64,000 nucleotides of DNA, taken from Yamagishiella unicocca (lineage: Eukaryota; Chlorophyta; Chlorophyceae; Chlamydomonadales; Volvocaceae). A program made the translations under genes and the position numbers. This document shows positions 24,291 to 34,500 of the stretch, in pieces; the stretch's first letter is position 1; the number at the start of each line of letters is the position of its first letter. The notes under the pieces are model-generated. The model was not told the origin of the DNA. It saw only the letters and a program-made list of their open reading frames with translations, and searched no databases. The stretch covers positions 1,488,001 through 1,552,000 of the forward strand of contig BDSL01000010.1 in assembly GCA_003116995.1 (NCBI GenBank), in the 5' to 3' direction.

Positions 24291-25538
24291 GCGTGCTATG
24301 ACTCGCTCATACCATGGGGCGCAACGACCGAGGGACAGCGTACAGATATCTCACAACGTCGTACCTGGGCGCGAGGGTAACTCGGGGGTTGGGTTACCGT
24401 GGTGGCTTGGTTAGGCCGGCGAACTCCCACGTACCGCCATCCGCACCTGCAACACGGTTCGGAGCTCTCCAGGGCTTCAAGCGACCCGCGCAAGGCAACG
24501 CTTACCACCGCGATATGGTAGACCTACAACGCGTTTAGCCACACATGGATCAGGTGCGACATGCAGCTGCGAGGAAGCCCTTAGCCCATCGATTGAGTTA
24601 TTGGACGCAGGCGAGTCTGTCAGAAGCCCCTCAGCACCGACAGTTGCCAACAAGTCTCCTGCTGAATGCCATGAAGGGGGAATTGGGAGTTTCATTGCGA
24701 CGCTCGCCTTCTCCAGCGATGACTATGGCTCGGCAGAGCGACAAGCAAACAAGTGACCTCCACTAGCGCCCCTGACTCTTGTCACAGACAGCGAAACATA
24801 CTCGAGGGACCTTGGACACCCTGCTTGCAGATTACATTGCGTGCTGTCAGTTAGGGTCAAGTGAAACGGCCATGATGCAGAGAGAAGAAGCAAGGGGTTC
24901 CCATAAAAACATACAGCATTTACAGCTACAGACTATGCATGCATTGTGGTGTTCGTATTGCGTCCTGCTGTTCAATTATGATGCCGGCCTACACGTACGA
25001 CGTAATGTGGTTTCGATCCAACCGGCCTCGCAATCTTGCGTGGCATTATTGTACAAGGCTCGTCACAAAGAGCTGTCTGTTTTCGCAAATCTTATGGTGT
25101 TGCCCCTTCAGGTCCGAAAGCCTGCGTCAAGAGCTTGACCGTCGCCTTTAGCTTAACCCACACCGCCTCTATCTTACAATACAACTACTTCTTATCATTT
25201 TCATATGCGGGAGTCCTGCGTTCGGTGGCAGTGGCGGTGGCGGTGGCGGTGCTCTGCGTGCTCTGCCCGCTGGTGTGCGGCCATGCACGTACCGGTGCCG
25301 GGGAAGCTTCGTCACATGGCTTGGTACGGATACGTGAAGTTCCCCCCCCCTTTTGCAGTGTGTGTGCATCTTCGTTGCTGCCGGCAATGGGAGCTCCTAC
25401 TCACTTGGTTACGGCTGTGCGAAGGGAACTACTGCGACCGAGCCTGACCGAGCGGCCCTGCAGCAGGCGAGGAAGGGGGCGTCAATGCGGCATGGTACCT
25501 TTTGAGGTAGGCCCCGAGACCAACAAGAACCTACCTTT

Positions 25539-25674
25539 ACCTGGTGGGCGCGCATAAACCCGATCCTCGAAGTAAACACTGTTCTGCCGTTCGACGATGC
25601 GACCCGCGGGTCCTTCAATGTTTGCCATGTCGACGGCTCTCTCGTTTGCAACGCACATTCTCATCTCCCGCTGC
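25539..25674 (-). other. Exon-like segment of uncertain strand
   Basis: On the minus strand a frame starting REMRMCVANERAVDMANIEG is flanked by an acceptor (ATTGCAG) and a donor (CAG/GTAAAG). It could be an internal exon. On the plus strand a 161-codon open frame (25506-25988, containing LPFDDATRGSFNVCHVDGSL) overlaps it with no ATG near its start. Only one can be real and neither resembles a family I recognise. Confidence 0.25.
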
Positions 25675-26363
25675 AATGTTTCGGCTGCCAGGGCTGGAAC
25701 GCTTCTATTCCAGCGCAATATGGGTGCTTTGCCTTTTATCCAAATCGTTCATCGTTCCACGCGCATTCCAGGCGAGCGGTCGGTGATCTTCCGCGCCTTT
25801 CCACGTCCATGCTATGTCGATGTACACCCTTCGTAATGCCAGGCAGATGCAGGAATAGCGTACAGAAGGAATTGCACGCCGAAGTCGAGCTGCCAGATCA
25901 CGCCGTATCACGAGTAAAAACTCTCATGCTGCTTAATTTCGGCTCGCTCTGGATACATCCATGGACTGAAACAATGCCAAAGCGATAGATGTTGATACTG
26001 TGCAATTGCCCGATGAGCCAATAGGGTGGTCAGCCTTTGGTGTCGAAGCCCAAGGAGCAGGAAACAAACTCGTCGCCAGTTACCCGTGCTCAGCCCAGCA
26101 TCACGAAGCTTTTCCTCGCGCTTCCTTTGCTCTTTCCTTTACTTGTTTGATGCTGAACTATGAGGAACCTGAGCAGGAGCTGGGCGCTGTCAGAAGGAGC
26201 CGGTCTTGCTGGATGGTGCCTCGCTCTACCGTCTTGGGAGCTTCGGGTGGTACTATCAACCCTTTCTTTGCTTGATCCCTGCTGCCTGATGTCGCGGGCC
26301 GTGCCTTGAGGTGCGTTGCGGTCCTTTCCTCAGTTTTCCGATACCCTGGCTTTCTCTTTGCAG

Positions 26364-26421
26364 GGTCCGTCGACTTTACCTTTCTTGTTTGGCCCTCGTA
26401 TACTTTTGCAGGCAAAAGCCT
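26364..26421 (+). repeat. 58-bp direct repeat, copy 2
   Basis: Second copy of the segment at 24232-24290. It sits 2.1 kb away with a TTGCAG just before it. Confidence 0.85.
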
Positions 26422-27625
26422 GCCTGGACCTGGACAGCGAGAGGACGAGGACAGCGGACGCACGCAGAAGGGTCGTGTATGTCAGCTGTCAGGTGCGTTT
26501 ATTGCGTCCGCGCATCTGTCTGTCCTCGTGCTGCATGCAGGTTCATCTATCGTTGCCTGCTAGGCGTGCGTCGTGCCAGCAGCTTGCGCGAGCGAGACCA
26601 TTTGCGCAACAGACTTGCGGCGGTACGACGATTCGAAGGGCCTTTGTGTCACCAGGAGGCCACACAAAAGGTCGTCGACGGAACTTCAGGTCTATTCTCC
26701 AGCCTCCATCCCACTTCCTTCCCTTTACCTTCTGTCCTCTGTCCACGTCTGTTCTCATTCGCAACGCAACAGAGTCCTCTAAGTCTTCGTGCAAGCTGTT
26801 GTGCCGGGTGTCTGTGAGGTCTGGCCTCTATTTTTTCCTTGAGTACAAGATGGCTTCTCGTCGCGTGATGTCGGAGCCTGCATCGTCTGTGATGGCGTGC
26901 CCGCGTGGGTGAGTGCAGTTGTGTTGGCTACGGGCACCGGGGCAGGGTGGGCAGGTCTTTGACAGCCGCCGTTCCAGCTCAAGGAGCCTCAATGGAATGG
27001 TGTGCACTTACGCACGCCATACCATAGGAAGGGCCTTTTGCAACGTGCGCTTTCTGGGCAGTCTGGGCGTGGCGACAATGCTGATCGCTTTCAGGCATAT
27101 CCTTCCCAGGCTGGACGGGATAACCTATAACAGATCACCATATCAATCATCATATGCTTGTGCACTAACGTCATCATGTTGACTCCCGTCTGGCTTGGGC
27201 CTGGGCTTTGGACCGACATTGCATGCTTGTCGATGGTCGTTGCAACCCCTGCCGGCAATGAGCCATACGCCACCGTAACATCCATGAACCTTGTTAACAT
27301 TCACATTCTGCATTAGTGAGAAGCCTTGCTTGCGAATTTGACGCACGGCGTCACGGTTGTTGGCAGCAGCTCGCAAGGGCTCGCAGCGCACATGTACATG
27401 TTGGGAGCACGTGCGCTTTGCTCCAAACGGCTTACGCGCAGACCTGTTGTCGGGAGTTAAGAGACATATGCCGAGCGTTCGTCCTAACGTCGCACCGTTG
27501 CAGCTTGAATGGTCTGCCGTGCGCTTCGCCTTACAGTGCGCCGACTTGCCACCTTTCGCGTTAGCTTCCTGACGCACGTCATATGAATCAGGAGCTGCAT
27601 GTCGTGGCTCGCCCATTCGTAACGT

Positions 27626-29107
27626 ATGTCGCTCTTCCTGTCCGCTCCCTCACGCAGGCGCCACCTACTGCAGCCACCTGTCCACAACAACAACAACAGC
27701 AACAACTACAACAACATCCTTTTCTCTGGCGCTGGTGTGGCCGCTGTCCTTCAACGCTTCAAGATGCCGCAGGTAGGGCCCCTCCGTTACGGAGCGAGCG
27801 AGCGCACAGCAGGCAGACCAGATGCCTAATACATGCATGCATATCGTGCCGTACTGCACAGCCATTTGATTTAGGATGCGGATGTATAGGAGATTAATGC
27901 GTCCTGCTGCAACAGGCCTTTGACCACCGCCCCTCGACCCTTTCGTGCTGTGCAGGCTGACTGCCTGATGGCTGCCCTGCCGTCCTGGCTGCGAGCATTC
28001 ATCCCGGACTTTTTGAGGCCATCCATCAAACCGCCGGCGCTGTTGTCGGCGTTCTCGAGCTGCCCGAGGCATTCCTTCGAGGCATCCCTCCTTCCTCCGG
28101 CCGCGCAAGTGGCCATCCGCACACCCGCCTCCCCAACACCATGGCGCATGCCGTCGCCGCTGCTGGACCTCTTCGCTGTCGCTCGCGCTGCTGACCCCAA
28201 CACCACTGCGACTGATGTGGTACCCGCTGTGCAAGCGCCAGCTGCTGCGCATCAGGAAGCCTCGACTGAGCAGGCAGTGGTTTCGGAGTCCGAGGTGGCT
28301 TTGGAGTCCGACGTGGCTTCGGTGTCTGAGGTGGCTTCGGAGTTCGAGGTGGCTTCGGAGTTTGAGGTGGCTTCGGTGTCTGAGGTGGCTTCGGAGTCCG
28401 ATGTGGCTTCGGAGTTCGAGGTGGCTTCGGAGTTTGAGGTGGCTTCGGAGTCCGACGTGGCTTCGGTGTCTGATGTGGCTTCGGAGTCCGAGGTGGCTTC
28501 GGAATCCGAGGTGGCTTCGGAGTTCGAGGTGGCTGACGCAGCCGCTGCCTTCAAGCGCCGCGTCGACACGCTGATGAAGGAGTGCAGCTCTGTGTGCGAC
28601 CGACGGGCCATGATCCTGTCGCAGATCGTGGAGGCCCGCACGGGCAGCTCGCGCCAGCGCTCCTTGATGCACATGTCGGATTCGGCGAGCAGCATGTTCA
28701 CCGCGAAAGCGACCATCAGCTCGTCACCGGGGCTGGACAAGAACGTGTCATCCCAGCGCGTGGTGGAGCGCGGCACCTTGCAGCTCGTCACACCTTCTTT
28801 GATACATACCAAGACGCTGGTGCTGCGCAAAAAGGTGACTGTGCGGACCTCGCCAGCGTTGCGCACCCTGCTGGCGGCCGCCGAGAAGGGCTTCCCCGCC
28901 TCGTGGGTGCCGCTGGTGCTGCACTTCCCCGAGGAGCTCTTCCGGGAACTGGGCGCCGCCGACGAGGCCGAGCGGCAGCTGCTCGTCAGGGAGCAGGGCG
29001 AGGTCGCGGCGGCCACGGCACCGCAGCGTGTCCTGGGCTGGCACATTGAGTGCCTGACGGTGGACCTCGAAGACCAGGTCCAGCTGGTCGTGTACCTACC
29101 AGCGTAA
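27626..29107 (+). CDS. Unidentified 432-aa protein with acidic hexapeptide repeats
   Basis: Two exons, 27626-27772 and 27956-29107, are joined at CAG/GTAGGG and TGTGCAG. They total 1299 nt. ATG at 27626 is preceded by an in-frame TAA. The 5' exon could instead be entered at the acceptor near 27658. The N-terminus has an Asn/Gln-rich stretch, then a hydrophobic helix (ILFSGAGVAAVLQRF). Residues ~155-238 hold about 14 copies of a 6-residue acidic unit (consensus SE-S/F-E/D-VA). The C-terminal ~190 residues look globular, with a Cys pair, basic stretches and an acidic end (HIECLTVDLEDQVQLVVYLPA). No family is recognised. High GC at third positions in the C-terminal part supports coding. Confidence 0.6.
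28268..28530 (+). repeat. 18-bp coding repeat, about 14 copies
   Basis: In-frame unit GAGGTGGCTTCGGAGTTC with E/D, S/F and V/E changes at fixed codon positions. It is one of two arrays in the window (with 41026-43120) that overlaps exonic sequence. Confidence 0.9.
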
Positions 29108-30114
29108 ATGAGTGCCACTGAGAAGGCAGTTGGATTGGACGAGCGAGCTTACGTGCCGGCAGGCGGCCACATAGGATTTTCGGGTTAGGGTACTGCGACC
29201 ACTGTACGCATTATAGTAGCGTGGTTTGCATTAGGTGGGAAGCATTCTTAAAGTAACATGTATTACGTATTGGGTATTGTCTGATTTGCGCATCATGGTA
29301 GGTAGGCAGGAGCATAGCATTGGTGGCCGAGTGGCACAAGTTAACTGCGAGTGGTTTAGTACAACTAACTCGTACTGCGACATGTATGACAGTGGTAGGC
29401 AGCCCGTTAGCGCGAGTAGGTGCCAGACATTGCGGCGGCAGGAAAGCTTCTAACTGAACTTCTAATGTCGGTTGTGTACGGCAACCGTACATAGCATAGG
29501 CTCGCCTGTCACACCCGCGATGTGCGTGATCAACAGGCAGCGTTTTGAACATCATATTACTCTGTGAGCAGCTACATAGCACGGCATTATGCCTTGTACT
29601 GCTGAGTGAACCTAGTTTTTATTGGTCGTCTTGCTTTCGTGTTTTTTCCATTAACTAGTCTTGTTTCATCTAGCCTCAACTAGTGGCAGCAGTGAGATCC
29701 TGCTCCGCCAATGAATGGACCCCAACGATTGTGGAAGCAACACGGTGATGGTCGTGAAGGTCGTAGGTACTTGATAGGCACATACATAGTAGCGTACTGA
29801 CAGTGATCTGAGTGTGTTAGGGCGGTACCGCTCTGATCGGGGAACCCAACCCTCTTAACGGTTGGACCAACTTGTGCTTTGGACACCTCTGCCCGTGATT
29901 CCGTCCTTTTCAGGGCGATGCTCCGTCCCTGGTTACGGCCCAAACCTACGTGGCTGCTGAGGCTGCCCGCCAGACGCTTGTAAGCTCCAGGATATGCCGG
30001 AATGTGCCACGTCCCCTAACACCTCGTTCCGCGCCGTTCGTCTTGTGCAATCAAAGCAGCGGTCATGTGCACGAATGCAAAGTATTCACACCCGGCCTAA
30101 TGTATTTATCAACA

Positions 30115-30440
30115 GCAGTAGTAGTACTTGTTACAGTGGGTTTCGATTACACCAAAAGGCAGAACTATCAGGCACATCGCCTGGCACTACTGGAGAACAC
30201 GAAAGCGACTGAAACCCAATCGCACCGTAACAAAGGAAGACCACCACGATACCAGCCACCAGCCCAGAGGCGAAAACAGCAGCAGCCAGCGCCCCAGAGG
30301 GAATTTGCGCTATAGGCTCCCCTATCAGGAACCGACCAACAACACACCTAGCAGACCGGCAACCGATGATCCAGTGGAGCGCCGCCAGCCAAGTTGTGCC
30401 AAGTTAGTGACTGCCTTGCAGGCAGCGCAGGCTAGGCTGG
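30115..30440 (+). mobile_element. Truncated copy of the TTACAGTGGG inverted-repeat element family
   Basis: Begins GTAGTAGTACTTGTTACAGTGGG and continues with CAGGCACATCGCCTGGCACT. The inner part matches the reverse complement of 45930-46060 (translations LAYQEPTTNQPSRPATDEP versus LPYQEPTNNTPSRPATDDP). The second terminal repeat is not seen, so this is a one-ended copy. Confidence 0.65.
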
Positions 30441-30863
30441 CCTGATGGCTTGGAGAAGAACCGTGCTCATGCAGTTCCGGTAAGCGGCCAGCTTCGTCCC
30501 ATGTTCCCTCGCACGCCTCCGACACTGCCCGACGCATCCACCCAGTAGGGGCGGTGGCCCCGGTAGGGGCGGTGCCAACCCCCTCGCCGCCATTGCCCCC
30601 TCCCATCCTAGGGCCGACCCACGGGTCTTAGGCCCCTGCCGCCCCCACCTTGTGCATACGTACTGTCCCTCCGCCGCGCGCGAAGCCCCCCGCCGCCAAC
30701 CGACAACTGACACGGGTTTCCGCCCGCGACCGCCAACGAACACTGCTCCATCTGGGCTCCCCTGGAGTGGAATGGACTGCTAATTCACCACCACGTCGCA
30801 AGAAGCAGTCCACGAGGAGTCAACAGTCTGGACGGAGCGCGGAGTGCGGCCCGCCGGAGGGAG

Positions 30864-31174
30864 GCGATGGAGCGATCAGGCGATGGAGCGATCAGGCGAT
30901 GGAGCGATCAGGCGATGGAGCGATCAGGCGATGGAGCGATCAGGCGATGGAGCGATCAGGCGATGGAGCGATCAGGCGATGGAGCGATCAGGCGATGGAG
31001 CGATCAGGCGATGGAGCGATCAGGCGATGGAGCGATCAGGCGATGGAGCGATCAGGCGATGGAGCGATCAGGCGATGGAGCGATCAGGCGATGGAGCGAT
31101 CAGGCGATGGAGCGATCAGGCGATGGAGCGATCAGGCGATGGAGCGATCAGGCGATGGAGCGATCAGGCGATGG
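30864..31174. repeat. 16-bp minisatellite, about 19 copies
   Basis: Unit GATGGAGCGATCAGGC, essentially perfect. A 16-bp period rotates through all three frames without a stop, so three overlapping ORFs appear. None is a gene. Confidence 0.97.
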
Positions 31175-31349
31175 CTTCTACGATAGTGGCGTGTGAGTTT
31201 TAGTTCACCGCTAAGCCGTGGCGTGTGGTTTCGGAGGCGGAGGAGGTGTTCGTGTGTACCGCTACCCCGCAGCCAGCGACCAGCAGCACCGCCAGCACTG
31301 CCACCAGCGCCACCCCCCTTGGCCGCCCCCTTCTTGTCATCCGGTCAGT

Positions 31350-31505
31350 TACTGCTGTTACTGCAGCTGCCGCTACTGCTGCCGCTACTGCTGCCGCTAC
31401 TGCTGCCGCTACTGCTGCTGTTACTGCTGTTACTGCTGCTGCTGCTGCCGCTATTGCTGCTGTTACTGCTGCTGCCGCTCCTGCTGCTGCTCCTGCTGTT
31501 GCGCC
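31350..31505. repeat. GCTGCTACT-type triplet repeat spanning the aminotransferase stop
   Basis: CTG/TTA/CCG triplets. On the minus strand it encodes the Gln-rich tail up to the TAA at 31465-31463 and continues into the 3' UTR. Expansion or a change of one triplet would shift where translation ends. Confidence 0.8.
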
Positions 31506-34500
31506 AAGTAGTCGCGAAGTGCGCAGCCCAGCCTCCGCGCCCCTTCGTCAAGCTCCTGCGGTCCTCGGGCAGGCGGGGCGGCGCCGGGGCGCCGGGTTTC
31601 GGCACCGGTTCACACCTCCGAAACCCTCACGCTCCCCCCCCGTGTAACGATTACGACCCCCACTACTTCCACACGCCCGGGACCCAGTGCGCGTGAACCC
31701 GCCAGTAACACTTGCGATGTGACCCCGGGTGGTTCCGCCACCTGGTCTGGAGCCCACTGTTGCAAGTACGACTACCACACACGCCGAAGACCAAGGCCGA
31801 CGCCCTGCAGCCGCCGTACATACCCACTTGGTCACCCCTCCCGCCCGCCCGCACCACCTACCTGCTCGTTGTAGAACGAGAAGGACAGCCGCACGCAGTT
31901 GGCCGCGCCCCCCCCGCACGCGGGTCCGGGGGTGAAGCGCACCCCGTGGCGTTGCTCCGCCAGCTGCAGGAGCGCCCGGGAGTCAACCTGGAAGGAGGGG
32001 GGGAGTGAGGCAGAGAAGGGTGGGGTTGGGGGCAGAGAAGGGTGGGGTGGGGGGCAGAGAAGGAGGGGTTGGGGGCAGAGAAGGGTGGGGTTGGGGGCAG
32101 AGAAGGGTGGGGTGGGGGGCAGAGAAGGAGGGGTTGGGGGCAGAGAAGGGTGGGGTTGGGGACAGAGAAGGGAGGGGTTGGGGGCAGAGAAGGGTGGGGT
32201 TGGGGGCAGAGAAGGAGGGGTTGGGGGCAGAGAAGAGTGGGGCTGGGGCAGGGAAGGGTGGGGTGGGGGTGCTCTCAACTCCCACCCGCGCCCCTACCCT
32301 CCTTCCTCCCCCACCTGGCCCTGGAGCTCACGGGATTTCCTAACATCCCCACCTGGTTCTTTCGTACACGGGTTTTCCTCTCACCCCTCACCTGGTCCTG
32401 GAGCTCCAGCCACACGAAGTAGCCCCCCCGCGGCTGCAGCAGCGAGCGGCAGGAGCCCGGGGGCAGGTGTCGTCGCAGCGCCGAAACCAGCGCAGCTGAG
32501 CGGGCTGCCAGCTCCGGCCTCACGCAGCCGTCCAGGTGGGCGGCCTGGGGCCGGGTGCGGGTGCGGGGGTGGGTGCGGGGAGAGCGGGGAGGGGAAGGGC
32601 GTGGGGGGAGGGCGGGGTCGGGCGGGCTGCTGTCGCGGGCGGGCGGGGTAGGGGCGGGGGGCTTGGTGGGAGGAGGTGCGCGGCGCGGTACGGGAGACGG
32701 CGGCGGTGCTGTGTGGTGGGGTGCGGGTAACCGCCGTGTGCGTGTGTGTGTGTGTGCCTTTCGGTCGTACACAGGCGCCTGGAGCGGGGTTTCGTGGCAC
32801 GCAGCAGCGCACGGGTCGGGGTTGAGAGGACCTGGCTCGGGTGTGTCGGGGGGTTACGGAAAAGGACCGTTGACTCGACATGGGAATTGTAGTGGGTGCA
32901 TAGCCTTCGGACACCTGGACGGGCCGCGCATGCTACTGGACCAGGGTGGACGGCCACAAAAACGGACGCGACGATAGTGGGTGCAGTGTGTGGGGATTCG
33001 GGGGCGTCCGGGGGGTCGGGGGGGTCGGGGCAGCGCCGCCTTCGTGGCCCCGGGCACCCAAGGCCTCCTGCTGGAGGGAGCAGCTGCCGGTACCCCGCTC
33101 CTCGTCGGTAGCCCCAGCCGAGCCAAGTCTTGCTCTAGCGTGTCCAGCCACCACACCAAGCCCTCCGCCGCATGCACCCCAAGCGGGCTAACAAAACGTT
33201 TCGCTATGCGCGTCGGGATTCTTGTTGTGCTTCGTCCAGGCATAGCAGTCGGGGGGGGGGGGAGAGGGAAATCAACCCCCGCTTTGAATACCTGGACCAA
33301 GCTCTCGCGCACGAAACATCAATCGAGTGTACCAGTCGAGATCCTACTGGGGTTTACGTTTTTCGCCGACCTGCGGGTTTCCATTCCACCCTCCGCTGCC
33401 TCCGTGACTCCCTATCCCTACATATACCCCGGCCGTCCGACCGCCAGCCCACAAGGGCCTGCCCCACCCTGACCCCGACCTGCCCCACCCTGACCCCGAC
33501 CTGCCCCACCCTGACCCCGACCTGCCCCCCTGACCCCGACCTGCCCCACCCTGACCCCGACCTGCCCCACCCTGACTCCGACCTGCCCCACCCTGACTCC
33601 GACCTGCCCCGCCCTGACCCCGACCTGCCCCACCCTGACTCCGACCTGCCCCACCCTGACTCCGACCTGCCCCACCCTGACTCCGACCTGCCCCCCCTGA
33701 CCCCGACCTGCCCCACCCTGACCCCGACCTGCCCCACCCTGACTCCGACCTGCCCCACCCTGACCCCGACCTGCCCCACCCTGACTGACTCCGACCTGCC
33801 CCCCGACCCCTGACCTCCGACCTGCCCCACCCTGACCCCGACCTGCCCCCCCCCCCCTGACCCCCCGACCCTGCCCCCCCCCCCCCCTGACCCCCGACCT
33901 GCCCCACCCTGACCCCCGACCTGCCCCCCACCCTGACCCCGACCTGCCCCACCCTGACCCCGACCTGCCCCACCCTGACCCCGACCTGCCCCCGCCCCTG
34001 ACTCCGACCTGCCCCACCCTGACTCCGACCTGCCCCACCCTGACCCCGACCTGCCCCACCCTGACCCCGACCTGCGTGCCGCGGGCAGTAGGCTGGTCCG
34101 CAGGCAGATGGGACACGTGAAACCTCATACCGAACGGGGCAAGGCAGGACGGACACGACACCGGCTCCACAGGTTTGCCGGTCGTCCGTCCAAATGCTCC
34201 AGCATGCGCCCACATCCTCGCTGTCCGCCGACCATGCGCCCACTATACTGTCTTTTTCGTGTCAACGGTTTTCACGCCCCTCCTCCCACCTGCAGTCCCA
34301 GCTCCAGTGCGCTGTGGGCCAGGCCTGGAGGTGGGGGGGTGTCGGGTGCGACGGTGGTGGCGGATTGGGTGAGGTAATGGGGGGGAGTATCCGAGGGGAC
34401 CCGTGGGTCGGCACTGGGAAGTAGAACCGAGTCGGAAGCTATGGAGGGTTTGTGAGGGAAGGGGGCCGCCGGGCGGGGAGAGGCGCTCGATCGGCGAGTG

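Larger units (their letters stand above)
22409..27625. other. Divergent region between P4H and the 432-aa gene, no secure gene
   Basis: About 5.2 kb of lower-GC sequence containing the 23-bp satellite (23357-24231), a 58-bp direct repeat pair (24232-24290 and 26364-26421) and several exon-like stretches that I could not link. At 26405-26490 a frame reading AKACLDLDSERTRTADARRR is bounded by TTGCAG and a GTGCGT donor, but no continuation was secure. Sequence around 26573-26650 and 27355-27500 gives related peptides (QQLARAR...), hinting at a duplicated segment. A further unlinked gene is possible. Confidence 0.4.
29108..31462. other. Convergent intergenic region with element copy and 16-bp array
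   Basis: Lies between the 3' ends of the 432-aa gene and the aminotransferase. It contains a copy of the inverted-repeat element family (30115-30440) and a 16-bp tandem array (30864-31174). A TGTAA at 29978 is a weak poly(A) candidate for the plus-strand gene. No coding frame is supported. Confidence 0.5.

Noticed and set aside
26311..26912. Long Cys- and Ser-rich plus-strand frames
   Set aside because: Two overlapping frames of similar length, neither with a domain. They cross several intron-like borders, so no single ORF is credible.
30650..31203. Three plus-strand frames with SGDGAIRRW repeats
   Set aside because: Artefact of the 16-bp array; no splice context and no non-repeat coding sequence.
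33344..34243. 299-codon Gly/Arg-rich minus-strand frame
   Set aside because: Generated by the 21-bp array in an aminotransferase intron.
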